Part shown: one piece after another, positions 10,960-22,810 of the stretch
Numbering within the stretch: position 1 is the first letter of the stretch
Layout of the letters: each line of letters opens with the position of its first letter
Notes under the pieces: model-generated
What the model was told of the DNA's origin: nothing
The model's input: the letters and a program-made list of their open reading frames with translations, nothing else
Databases searched by the model: none
NCBI GenBank assembly: GCA_032622095.1
Contig: CP136066.1
Location: forward strand, 44,157,835-44,221,834
Direction of reading: 5' to 3'
DNA length: 64,000 nt
DNA from: Siphonodentalium dalli
Lineage: Eukaryota > Mollusca > Scaphopoda > Gadilida > Siphonodentaliidae
Position numbers and translations under genes: made by a program

Positions 10960-13900
10960 CTGAGTAGTTGTCCCTTGGCACATCGTAGATGAGTGGACTA
11001 CTGAGTAGTTGTCCCTTGGCACATCGTATATGAGTAGACTACTGGGTAGTTGTCCCTTGGCACATCGTAGATGAGTAGACTACTGAGTAGTTGTCCCTTG
11101 GCACATCGTAGTTGAGTAGACTACTGAGTAGTTGTCCCTTGGCACATCGTAGATGAGTAGACTACTGAGTAGTTGTCCCTTGGCACATCGTAGATGAGTA
11201 GACTACTGAGTAGTTGTCCCCTTGGCACATCGTTGATGAGTAGACTACTGAGTAGTTGTCCCTTGGCACATCGTAGATGAGTAGACTACTGAGTAGTTGT
11301 CCCGTGGCACATCGTAGATGAGTAGACTACTGAGTAGTTGTCCCTTGGCACATCGTAGATGAGTAGACTACTGAGTAGTTGTCCCTTGGCACATCGTAGA
11401 TGAGTAGACTACTGAGTAGTTGTCCCGTGGCACATCGTAGATGAGTAGACTACTGAGTAGTTGTCCCGTGGCACATCGTAGATGAGTAGACTACTGAGTA
11501 TTTGTCCCTTGGCACATCGTAGATGAGTGGACTACTGAGTAGTTGTCCCTTGGCACATCGTATATGAGTAGACTACTGAGTAGTTGTCCCTTGGCACATC
11601 GTAGATGAGTAGACTACTGAGTAGTTGTCCCTTGGCACATCGTAGATGAGTAGACTACTAAGTAGTTGTCCCTTGGCACATCGTAGATGAGTAGACTACT
11701 GCGTAGTTGTCCCTTGGTGAATCGTAGATGAGTAGACTACTGAGTAGTTGTCCCTTGGCACATCGTAGATGAGTAGACTACTGAGTAGTTGTCCCTTGGC
11801 ACATCGTAGATGAGTAGACTACTGAGTAGTTGTCCCTTGGCACATCGTAGATGAGTAGACTACTGAGTAGTTGTCCCTTGGCACATCGTAGATGAGTAGA
11901 CTACTGAGTAGTTGTCCCTTGGCACATCGTAGATGAGTAGACTACTGAGTAGTTGTCCCTTGGCACATCGTAGATGAGTATACTACTGAGTAGTTGTCCC
12001 TTGGCACATCGTAGATGAGTAGACTACTGAGTAGTTGTCCCTTGGCACATCGTAGATGAGTAGACTACTGGGTAGTTGTCCCTTGTCACATCGTAGATGA
12101 GTAGACTACTGAGTAGTTGTCCCTTGGCACATCGTAGATGAGTAGACTACTGAGTAGTTGTCCCCCTTGACACATCGTAGATGAGTAGACTACTGAGTAG
12201 TTGTCCCTTGACACATCGTAGATGAGTAGACTACTGGGTAGTTGTCCATCGGCACATCGTAGATGAGTAGACTACTGAGTAGTTGTCCCTTGACACATCG
12301 TAGATGAGTAGACTACTGGGTAGTTGTTCCTTGGCACATCGTAGATGAGTAGACTACTGAGTAGTTGTCCCTTGACACATCGTATATGAGTAGACTACTG
12401 AGTAGTTGTCCCTTGGCACATCGTAGATGAGTAGACTACTGGGTAGTTGTCCCTTGGTACATCGTAGATGAGTAGACTACTGAGTAGTTGTCCCTTGGCA
12501 CATCGTAGATGAGTAGACTACTGAGTATTTGTCCCTTGGCACATCGTAGATGAGTAGATTACTGAGTAGTTGTCCCTTGGCACATCGTAGATGAGTGGAC
12601 TACTGAGTAGTTGTCCCTTGGCACATCGTATATGAGTAGACTACTGGGTAGTTGTCCCTTGGCACATCGTAGATGAGTAGACTACTAAGTAGTTGTCCCT
12701 TGGCACATCGTAGATGAGTAGACTACTGCGGAGTTGTCCCTTGGTGAATCGTAGATGAGTAGACCACTGAGTAGTTGTCCCTTGGCACATCGTAGATGAG
12801 TATACTACTGAGTAGTTGTCCCTTGGCACATCGTAGACGAGTAGACTACTGAGTAGTTGTCCCCCTTGCCACATCGTAGATGAGTAGACTACTGAATAGT
12901 TGTCCCTTGGCACATCGTAGATGAGTAGACTACTGAGTAGTTGTCCCTTGGCACATCGTAGATGAGTAGACTACTGAGTAGTTGTCCCTTGGCACATCGT
13001 AGATGAGTAGACTACTGAGTAGTTGTCCCGTGGCACATCGTAGATTAGTAGACTACTGAGTAGTTGTCCATTGGCACATCGTAGATGAGTAGACTACTGA
13101 GTAGTTGTCCCTTGGCACATCGTAGATGAGTAGACTACTGAGTAGTTGTCCCTTGGCACATCGTAGATGAGTAGACTACTGAGTAGTTGTCCCTTGGCAC
13201 ATCGTAGATGAGTAGACTACTGGGTAGTTGTCCCTTGTCACATCGTAGATGAGTAGACTACTGAGTAGTTGTCCCTTGGCACATCGTAGATGAGTAGACT
13301 ACTGAGTAGTTGTCCCCCTTGACACATCGTAGATGAGTAGACTACTGAGTAGTTGTCCCTTGACACATCGTAGATGAGTAGACTACTAGGTAGTTGTCCA
13401 TCGGCACATCGTAGATGAGTATACTACTGAGTAGTTGTCCCTTGGCACATCGTTTATGAGTAGACTACTGAGTAGTTGTCCCTTGGCACATCGTAGATGA
13501 GTAGACTACTGAGTAGTTGTCCCCCTTGACACATCGTAGATGAGTAGACTACTGAGTAGTTGTCCCTTGACACATCGTAGATGAGTAGACTACTGGGTAG
13601 TTGTCCATCGGCACATCGTAGATGAGTAGACTACTGAGTAGTTGTCCCTTGGCACATCGTAGATGAGTGGACTACTGAGTAGTTGTCCCTTGGCACATCG
13701 TATATGAGTAGACTACTGGGTAGTTGTCCCTTGGCACATCGTAGATGAGTAGACTACTGAGTAGTTGTCCCTTGGCACATCGTAGATGAGTAGACTACTG
13801 AGTAGTTGTCCCTTGGCACATCGTAGATGAGTAGACTACTGAGTAGTTGTCCCTTGCACATCGTAGATGAGTAGACTACTGAGTAGTTGTCCCTTGGCAC

Positions 13901-16320
13901 ATCGTTGATGAGTAGACTACTGAGTAGTTGTCCCTTGGCACATCGTAGATGAGTAGACTACTGAGTAGTTGTCCCGTGGCACATCGTAGATGAGTAGACT
14001 ACTGAGTAGTTGTCCCTTGGCACATCGTAGATGAGTAGACTACTGAGTAGTTGTCCCTTGGCACATCGTAGATGAGTAGACTACTGAGTAGTTGTCCCGT
14101 GGCACATCGTAGATGAGTAGACTACTGAGTAGTTGTCCCGTGGCACATCGTAGATGAGTAGACTACTGAGTATTTGTCCCTTGGCACATCGTAGATGAGT
14201 GGACTACTGAGTAGTTGTCCCTTGGCACATCGTATATGAGTAGACTACTGAGTAGTTGTCCCTTGGCACATCGTAGATGAGTAGACTACTGAGTAGTTGT
14301 CCCTTGGCACATCGTAGATGAGTAGACTACTAAGTAGTTGTCCCTTGGCACATCGTAGATGAGTAGACTACTGCGTAGTTGTCCCTTGGTGAATCGTAGA
14401 TGAGTAGACTACTGAGTAGTTGTCCCTTGGCACATCGTAGATGAGTAGACTACTGAGTAGTTGTCCCTTGGCACATCGTAGATGAGTAGACTACTGAGTA
14501 GTTGTCCCTTGGCACATCGTAGATGAGTAGACTACTGAGTAGTTGTCCCTTGGCACATCGTAGATGAGTAGACTACTGAGTAGTTGTCCCTTGGCACATC
14601 GTAGATGAGTAGACTACTGAGTAGTTGTCCCTTGGCACATCGTAGATGAGTATACTACTGAGTAGTTGTCCCTTGGCACATCGTAGATGAGTAGACTACT
14701 GAGTAGTTGTCCCTTGGCACATCGTAGATGAGTAGACTACTGGGTAGTTGTCCCTTGTCACATCGTAGATGAGTAGACTACTGAGTAGTTGTCCCTTGGC
14801 ACATCGTAGATGAGTAGACTACTGAGTAGTTGTCCCCCTTGACACATCGTAGATGAGTAGACTACTGAGTAGTTGTCCCTTGACACATCGTAGATGAGTA
14901 GACTACTGGGTAGTTGTCCATCGGCACATCGTAGATGAGTAGACTACTGAGTAGTTGTCCCTTGACACATCGTAGATGAGTAGACTACTGGGTAGTTGTT
15001 CCTTGGCACATCGTAGATGAGTAGACTACTGAGTAGTTGTCCCTTGACACATCGTATATGAGTAGACTACTGAGTAGTTGTCCCTTGGCACATCGTAGAT
15101 GAGTAGACTACTGGGTAGTTGTCCCTTGGTACATCGTAGATGAGTAGACTACTGAGTAGTTGTCCCTTGGCACATCGTAGATGAGTAGACTACTGAGTAT
15201 TTGTCCCTTGGCACATCGTAGATGAGTAGATTACTGAGTAGTTGTCCCTTGGCACATCGTAGATGAGTGGACTACTGAGTAGTTGTCCCTTGGCACATCG
15301 TATATGAGTAGACTACTGGGTAGTTGTCCCCTTGGCACATCGTAGATGAGTAGACTACTAAGTAGTTGTCCCTTGGCACATCGTAGATGAGTAGACTACT
15401 GCGGAGTTGTCCCTTGGTGAATCGTAGATGAGTAGACCACTGAGTAGTTGTCCTTGGCACATCGTAGATGAGTATACTACTGAGTAGTTGTCCCTTGGCA
15501 CATCGTAGACGAGTAGACTACTGAGTAGTTGTCCCCTTGCCACATCGTAGATGAGTAGACTACTGAATAGTTGTCCCTTGGCACATCGTAGATGAGTAGA
15601 CTACTGAGTAGTTGTCCCTTGGCACATCGTAGATGAGTAGACTACTGAGTAGTTGTCCCTTGGCACATCGTAGATGAGTAGACTACTGAGTAGTTGTCCC
15701 GTGGCACATCGTAGATTAGTAGACTACTGAGTAGTTGTCCATTGGCACATCGTAGATGAGTAGACTACTGAGTAGTTGTCCCTTGGCACATCGTAGATGA
15801 GTAGACTACTGAGTAGTTGTCCCTTGGCACATCGTAGATGAGTAGACTACTGAGTAGTTGTCCCTTGGCACATCGTAGATGAGTAGACTACTGGGTAGTT
15901 GTCCCTTGTCACATCGTAGATGAGTAGACTACTGAGTAGTTGTCCCTTGGCACATCGTAGATGAGTAGACTACTGAGTAGTTGTCCCCCTTGACACATCG
16001 TAGATGAGTAGACTACTGAGTAGTTGTCCCTTGACACATCGTAGATGAGTAGACTACTAGGTAGTTGTCCATCGGCACATCGTAGATGAGTATACTACTG
16101 AGTAGTTGTCCCTTGGCACATCGTTTATGAGTAGACTACTGAGTAGTTGTCCCTTGGCACATCGTAGATGAGTAGACTACTGAGTAGTTGTCCCCCTTGA
16201 CACATCGTAGATGAGTAGACTACTGAGTAGTTGTCCCTTGACACATCGTAGATGAGTAGACTACTGGGTAGTTGTCCATCGGCACATCGTAGATGAGTAG
16301 ACTACTGAGTAGTTGTCCCT
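10960..16320. repeat. 65-unit (about 2.67 kb) segmental tandem duplication within block 1
   Basis: Rare variants recur in the same order at a constant offset of 2,671-2,674 bp: GAGTGG at 10991/13665, CGTTGATG at 11231/13903, GGTGAATCG at 11716/14388, TCCCCCTTGAC at 12161/14833, GCGGAG at 12728/15401, CCATTGG at 13068/15739, CGTTTATG at 13451/16122 and GTCCATCGG at 13603/16274. Sixty-five units of 41 bp are 2,665 bp, and small indels account for the rest. Copy 1 is about 10960-13630 and copy 2 about 13632-16320, directly adjacent. The exact edges are blurred by the background repeat. Confidence 0.9.
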
Positions 16321-16392
16321 TGACACATCGTAGATGAGTAGACTACTGGGTAGTTGTTCCTTGGCACATCGTAGATGAGTAGACTACTAAGT

Positions 16393-17633
16393 GCACAACT
16401 CCCGAAACCATATATGAAATAACAGATTGCTTTATATCTGTTATAGACCAGAGGTGTACCTGATGAGCTGCTGTGGCCAAACATTTTTTTATAGGACCAA
16501 CTTTCGGTACAAAAATATGATTTCGGAACGGACTTAGTAAACATTTTCCAAACAATTGATTCCTTCTGTGTTATCAAGCTAGTACGATAAGTCAAAAAAT
16601 AAACACTCAAAAAATAAACACTCAAACACAGTAAATATGACATGTTTACATAGCTCCACATGTCAACACCACTTTAGAAACAGGACCCGTTAACCAACAA
16701 ACCATTTAACTTATGGATGGTTGATTGTATACCTGTATATATGTGGGATGGCCCATGTTTTTGTCGGCTATCACGATAACAATTTGTATGCATGGGAACT
16801 TTGAACACAATTCCAACCGATGTACCATATCAATACACAACTGTTATATACTCTACATAATATTAAAGAGCGTTCACCATGTCATATGTATAGGTTTGTA
16901 ATTGAATTACTTACTAACAACAGCCCTATATATCAATTATCATGACAAGTGTAGGATGGACATGTTGTCGTGTGATGTGTGGATGCTTGCTGCATGTTTG
17001 TCCTTTGGACTGGGCTGCTTTTTGCATGAGGATTTGTTTATCTATTATTTAATTTTAATACGGAATTATGGTTGCCGATGATCAAACAACGGGACCTCCC
17101 TTGATCAAGTAAACGAAATAACCTGTCACGATAGTGTGTGGATAATTCGATAATAAAAAATTTCAGTGTTGGTATCTTTTAATAAGTATATAAATATTAT
17201 GGTTTACATATGCATATACATGTTAAGCGCAATTATCTTACAAAGACGGGGGATCCGGACTGGGAAACTCGTGGTTAATAAATGTACAGTAACGACATGG
17301 AGACCTCACGGGTACTAAATTTACAGAAATGACCAGGGGGCCTCGCTTTTTTGATTATTTCTTTTTCACATAACTTTGATCATACAATGATTAAATTAAA
17401 TATTATTATGAAATATAAATCATAACACGAAATTTGTATGTGTTCTCTGGGTTTCTGCTATCTTTTATTTTCCTACTCTTTATGACTATATCAGAAACTG
17501 CCAATACAGCAGAGTGCTCTACCTATCATTAGCTTATGTCAGCTTCCGGTGGGTAAGACATGGTACCTCTAATTGTGGACTCTTCTGCTATAGGGCATCT
17601 CCCCTTTACTCACATAATGTGGGTCACACAAAG
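16393..17633. other. 1.24-kb unique island splitting the minisatellite
   Basis: The array stops after ACTACTAAGT at 16392 and resumes with CTTGGCACATCG at 17634. Relative to a continuous unit only eight bases (AGTTGTCC) are missing at the junction. Units on both sides are close to consensus and not decayed. No terminal inverted repeats, poly-A tail or target-site duplication were seen. A minus-strand open frame at 16302-16661 runs from the island into the array and has no recognisable domain. The island contains a short imperfect 37-bp tandem repeat (17268-17341). No gene or RNA gene is supported. Confidence 0.85.
17268..17341. repeat. Two imperfect copies of a 37-bp repeat inside the island
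   Basis: The copy at 17268-17304 begins CTCGTGG and the copy at 17305-17341 begins CTCACGG. They align without gaps at about 26 of 37 positions. A third CTCG at 17342 keeps the phase for only a few bases before a T-run. The repeat is weak and old, and unrelated in sequence to the 41-bp unit. Confidence 0.5.
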
Positions 17634-20600
17634 CTTGGCACATCGTAGATGAGTAGACTACTGAGTAGTTGTCCCTTGGCACATCGTATATGAGTAGACT
17701 ACTGAGTAGTTGTCCCTTGGCACATCGTATATGAGTAGACTACTGAGTAGTTGTCCCTTGGCACATCGTATATGAGTAGACTACTGAGTAGTTGTCCCTT
17801 GGCACATCGTATATGAGTAGACTACTAAGTAGTTGTCCCATGGCACATCGTAGATGAGTAGACTACTGAGTAGTTGTCCCTTGGCACATCGTATATGAGT
17901 AGACTACTGCGTAGTTGTCCCTTGGCACATCGTATATGAGTAGACTACTGAGTAGTTGTCCCTTGGCACATCGTAGATGAGTAGACTACTGAGTAGTTGT
18001 CCCTTGGCACATCGTAGATGAGTAGACTACTGAGTAGTTGTCCCTTGGCACATCGTAGATGAGTAGACTACTAAGTAGTTGTCCCTTGGCACATCGTAGA
18101 TGAGTAGACTATTGGGTAGTTGTCCCTTGGCACATCGTAGATGAGTAGACTACTGAGTAGTTGTCCCTTGGCACATCGTAGATGAGTAGACTACTGAGTA
18201 GTTGTCCCTTGGCACATCGTAGATGAGTAGACTACTGAGTAGTTGTCCCTTGGCACATCGTAGATGAGTAGACTACTGAGTAGTTGTCCCTTGGCACATC
18301 GTAGATGAGTAGACTACTGAGTAGTTGTCCCTTGGCACATCGTAGATGAGTAGACTACTAAGTAGTTGTCCCTTGGCACATCGTAGATGAGTAGACTACT
18401 GTGTAGTTGTCCCTTGGCACATCGTAGATGAGTAGACTACTGAGTAGTTGTCCCTTGGCACATCGTAGATGAGTAGACTACTGAGTAGTTGTCCCTTGGC
18501 ACATCGTAGATGAGTAGACTACTAAGTAGTTGTCCCTTGGCACATCGTAGATGAGTAGACTACTGAGTAGTTGTCCCTTGGCACATCGTAGATGAGTAGA
18601 CTACTAAGTAGTTGTCCCTTGGCACATCGTAGATGAGTAGACTACTAAGTAGTTGTCCCTTGGCACATCGTAGATGAGTAGACTACTAAGTAGTTGTCCC
18701 TTGGCACATCGTAGATGAGTAGACTACTGAGTAGTTGTCCCTTGGCACATCGTATATGAGTAGACTACTGCGTAGTTGTCCCTTGGCACATCGTAGATGA
18801 GTAGACTACTGAGTAGTTGTCCCTTGGCACATCGTAGATGAGTAGACTACTGCGTAGTTGTCCCTTGGCACATCGTATATGAGTAGACTACTGGGTAGTT
18901 GTCCCTTGGCACATCGTAGATGAGTAGACTACTGAGTAGTTGTCCCTTGGCACATCGTAGATGAGTAGACTACTGAGTAGTTGTCCCTTGGCACATCGTA
19001 TATGAGTAGACTACTGGGTAGTTGTCCCTTGGCACATCGTAGATGAGTAGACTACTGAGTAGTTGTCCCTTGGCACATCGTAGATGAGTAGACTACTAAG
19101 TAGTTGTCCCTTGGCACATCGTTGATGAGTAGACTACTGAGTAGTTGTCCCTTGGCACATCGTTGATGAGTAGACTACTGAGTAGTTGTCCCTTGCCACA
19201 TCGTTTATGAGTAGACTACTGAGTAGTTGTCCCTTGGCACATCGTAGATGAGTAGACTACTGGGTAGTTGTCCCTTGGCACATCGTAGATGAGTAGACTA
19301 CTGGGTAGTTGTCCCTTGGCACATCGTAGATGAGTAGACTACTGAGTAGTTGTCCCTTGACACATCGTAGATGAGTAGACTACTGAGTAGTTGTCCCTTG
19401 GCACATCGTATATGAGTAGACTACTGGGTAGTTGTCCCTTGGCACATCGTAGATGAGTAGACTACTGAGTAGTTGTCCCTTGGCACATCGTAGATGAGTA
19501 GACTACTGAGTAGTTGTCCTATGGCACATCGTTGATGAGTAGACTACTGAGTAGTTGTCCCTTGGCACATCGTAGATGAGTAGACTACTAAGTAGTTGTC
19601 CCTTGGCACATCGTTGATGAGTAGACTACTGGGTAGTTGTCCCTTGGCACATCGTTGATGAGTAGACTACTGGGTAGTTGTCCTATGGCACATCGTAGAT
19701 GAGTAGACTACTGAGTAGTTGTCCCTTGGCACATCGTAGATGAGTAGACTACTAAGTAGTTGTCCCTTGGCACATCGTTGATGAGTAGACTACTGAGTAG
19801 TTGTCCCTTGACACATCGTAGATGAGTAGACTACTAAGTAGTTGTCCCTTGGCACATCGTTGATGAGTAGACTACTGAGTAGTTGTCCCTTGGCACATCG
19901 TAGATGAGTAGACTACTGAGTAGTTGTCCCTTGGCACATCGTTGATGAGTAGACTACTGAGTAGTTGTCCCTTGGCACATCGTTGATGAGTAGACTACTG
20001 GGTAGTTGTCCTATGGCACATCGTAGATGAGTAGACTACTGAGTAGTTGTCCCTTGGCACATCGTAGATGAGTAGACTACTAAGTAGTTGTCCCTTGGCA
20101 CATCGTTGATGAGTAGACTACTGAGTAGTTGTCCCTTGACACATCGTAGATGAGTAGACTACTAAGTAGTTGTCCCTTGGCACATCGTTGATGAGTAGAC
20201 TACTGAGTAGTTGTCCCTTGGCACATCGTTGATGAGTAGACTACTGGGTAGTTGTCCTATGGCACATCGTAGATGAGTAGACTACTGAGTAGTTGTCCCT
20301 TGGCACATCGTTGATGAGTAGACTACTGGGTAGTTGTCCTATGGCACATCGTAGATGAGTAGACTACTGAGTAGTTGTCCCTTGGCACATCGTTGATGAG
20401 TAGACTACTGAGTAGTTGTCCCTTGACACATCGTAGATGAGTAGACTACTAAGTAGTTGTCCCTTGGCACATCGTTGATGAGTAGACTACTGGGTAGTTG
20501 TCCTATGGCACATCGTAGATGAGTAGACTACTGAGTAGTTGTCCCTTGGCACATCGTAGATGAGTAGACTACTAAGTAGTTGTCCCTTGGCACATCGTTG

Positions 20601-22590
20601 ATGAGTAGACTACTGGGTAGTTGTCCTATGGCACATCGTAGATGAGTAGACTACTGAGTAGTTGTCCCTTGGCACATCGTAGATGAGTAGACTACTGAGT
20701 AGTTGTCCCTTGGCACATCGTTGATGAGTAGACTACTGAGTAGTTGTCCCTTGGCACATCGTAGATGAGTAGACTACTGAGTAGTTGTCCCTTGGCACAT
20801 CGTAGATGAGTAGACTACTAAGTAGTTGTCCCTTGGCACATCGTAGATGAGTAGACTACTGAGTAGTTGTCCCTTGGCACATCGTAGATGAGTAGACTAC
20901 TAAGTAGTTGTCCCTTGGCACATCGTAGATGAGTAGACTACTGAGTAGTTGTCCTATGGCACATCGTAGATGAGTAGACTACTGAGTAGTTGTCCCTTGG
21001 CACATCGTATATGAGTAGACTACTGGGTAGTTGTCCCTTGGCACATCGTAGATGAGTAGACTACTGAGTAGTTGTCCCTTGGCACATCGTAGATGAGTAG
21101 ACTACTGAGTAGTTGTCCCTTGGCACATCGTAGATGAGTAGACTACTAAGTAGTTGTCCCTTGGCACATCGTTGATGAGTAGACTACTGAGTAGTTGTCC
21201 CTTGGCACATCGTAGATGAGTAGACTACTGAGTAGTTGTCCCTTGGCACATCGTAGATGAGTAGACTACTAAGTAGTTGTCCCTTGGCACATCGTAGATG
21301 AGTAGACTACTGAGTAGTTGTCCCTTGGCACATCGTAGATGAGTAGACTACTAAGTAGTTGTCCCTTGGCACATCGTAGATGAGTAGACTACTGAGTAGT
21401 TGTCCTATGGCACATCGTAGATGAGTAGACTACTGAGTAGTTGTCCCTTGGCACATCGTATATGAGTAGACTACTGGGTAGTTGTCCCTTGGCACATCGT
21501 AGATGAGTAGACTACTGAGTAGTTGTCCTATGGCACATCGTAGATGAGTAGACTACTGAGTAGTTGTCCCTTGGCACATCGTATATGAGTAGACTACTGG
21601 GTAGTTGTCCCTTGGCACATCGTAGATGAGTAGACTACTGAGTAGTTGTCCCTTGGCACATCGTAGATGAGTAGACTACTGAGTAGTTGTCCCTTGGCAC
21701 ATCGTAGATGAGTAGACTACTGAGTAGTTGTCCCTTGGCACATCGTTGATGAGTAGACTACTGGGTAGTTGTCCCTTGGCACATCGTAGATGAGTAGACT
21801 ACTGAGTAGTTGTCCCTTGGCACATCGTATATGAGTAGACTACTGGGTAGTTGTCCCTTGGCACATCGTAGATGAGTAGACTACTGGGTAGTTGTCCCTT
21901 GGCACATCGTAGATGAGTAGACTACTGAGTAGTTGTCCCTTGGCACATCGTAGATGAGTAGACTACTGAGTAGTTGTCCTATGGCACATCGTAGATGAGT
22001 AGACTACTGAGTAGTTGTCCCTTGGCACATCGTAGATGAGTAGACTACTGAGTAGTTGTCCCTTGGCACATCGTAGATGAGTAGACTACTGAGTAGTTGT
22101 CCTATGGCACATCGTAGATGAGTAGACTACTGAGTAGTTGTCCCTTGGCACATCGTTGATGAGTAGACTACTGAGTAGTTGTCCTATGGCACATCGTAGA
22201 TGAGTAGACTACTGAGTAGTTGTCCTATGGCACATCGTTGATGAGTAGACTACTGAGTAGTTGTCCTATGGCACATCGTATATGAGTAGACTACTAAGTA
22301 GTTGTCCCTTGGCACATCGTAGATGAGTAGACTACTGAGTAGTTGTCCTATGGCACATCGTAGATGAGTAGACTACTGAGTAGTTGTCCTATGGCACATC
22401 GTATATGAGTAGACTACTAAGTAGTTGTCCCTTGGCACATCGTTGATGAGTAGACTACTGAGTAGTTGTCCTATGGCACATCGTTGATGAGTAGACTACT
22501 GAGTAGTTGTCCCTTGGCACATCGTTGATGAGTAGACTACTGAGTAGTTGTCCTATGGCACATCGTAGATGAGTAGACTATTGAGTAGTT

Positions 22591-22810
22591 GTCCCCCTTA
22601 ACACATCGTAGATGAGTAGACTACTGAGTAGTTGTCCCTTGGCACATCGTTGATGAGTAGACTACTGAGTAGTTGTCCCTTGGCACATCGTAGATGAGTA
22701 GACTACTGAGTAGTTGTCCCTTGGCACATCGTAGATGAGTAGACTACTGAGTAGTTGTCCCTTGGCACATCGTAGATGAGTAGACTACTGAGTAGTTGTC
22801 CCCCTTAACA
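22591..22810. repeat. 5-unit repeat marked by GTCCCCCTTAACAC
   Basis: The rare variant CCCCCTTAACAC occurs only at 22591 and 22798, 207 bp apart. This equals five units plus the two extra C bases of the marker itself. The units between and after carry the same order of variants (CGTTGATG next but one), so a five-unit block was duplicated. Confidence 0.75.

Larger units (their letters stand above)
8783..16392. repeat. 41-bp minisatellite, block 1 (about 185 units)
   Basis: Units of 41 bp repeat head to tail. Each contains CACATCG, GATGAGTAGACTACT and AGTAGTTGTCC. The first units at the left edge are the most diverged (for example CATCGCTAGATGCGTAG near 8865), and inner units are close to consensus. 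Typical variants of this block are CCCTTGACAC, CCATCGGCAC, CCCCCTTGACAC and CCCGTGGCAC, while the CCTATGGCAC form common in block 2 is essentially absent. Small indels give occasional units of 40, 42 or 43 bp. Because 41 is not a multiple of 3, every reading frame is visited every three units and stops occur in the consensus. The few open frames here arise from variant units and are not genes. Confidence 0.98.

Noticed and set aside
9005-16661. Minus-strand open frames of 60-119 codons in block 1 with repeated Val-Tyr-Ser-Ser-Thr-Met peptides
   Set aside because: The 41-bp period cycles through all frames every 123 bp and the consensus contains TAG stops. These frames exist only where variant units or indels remove a stop. 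The 119-codon frame at 16302-16661 is part array and part island with no recognisable domain.
16393-17633. Island as a DNA transposon or LINE insertion
   Set aside because: No terminal inverted repeats, poly-A tail, target-site duplication or coding remnants could be found at the junctions or inside.
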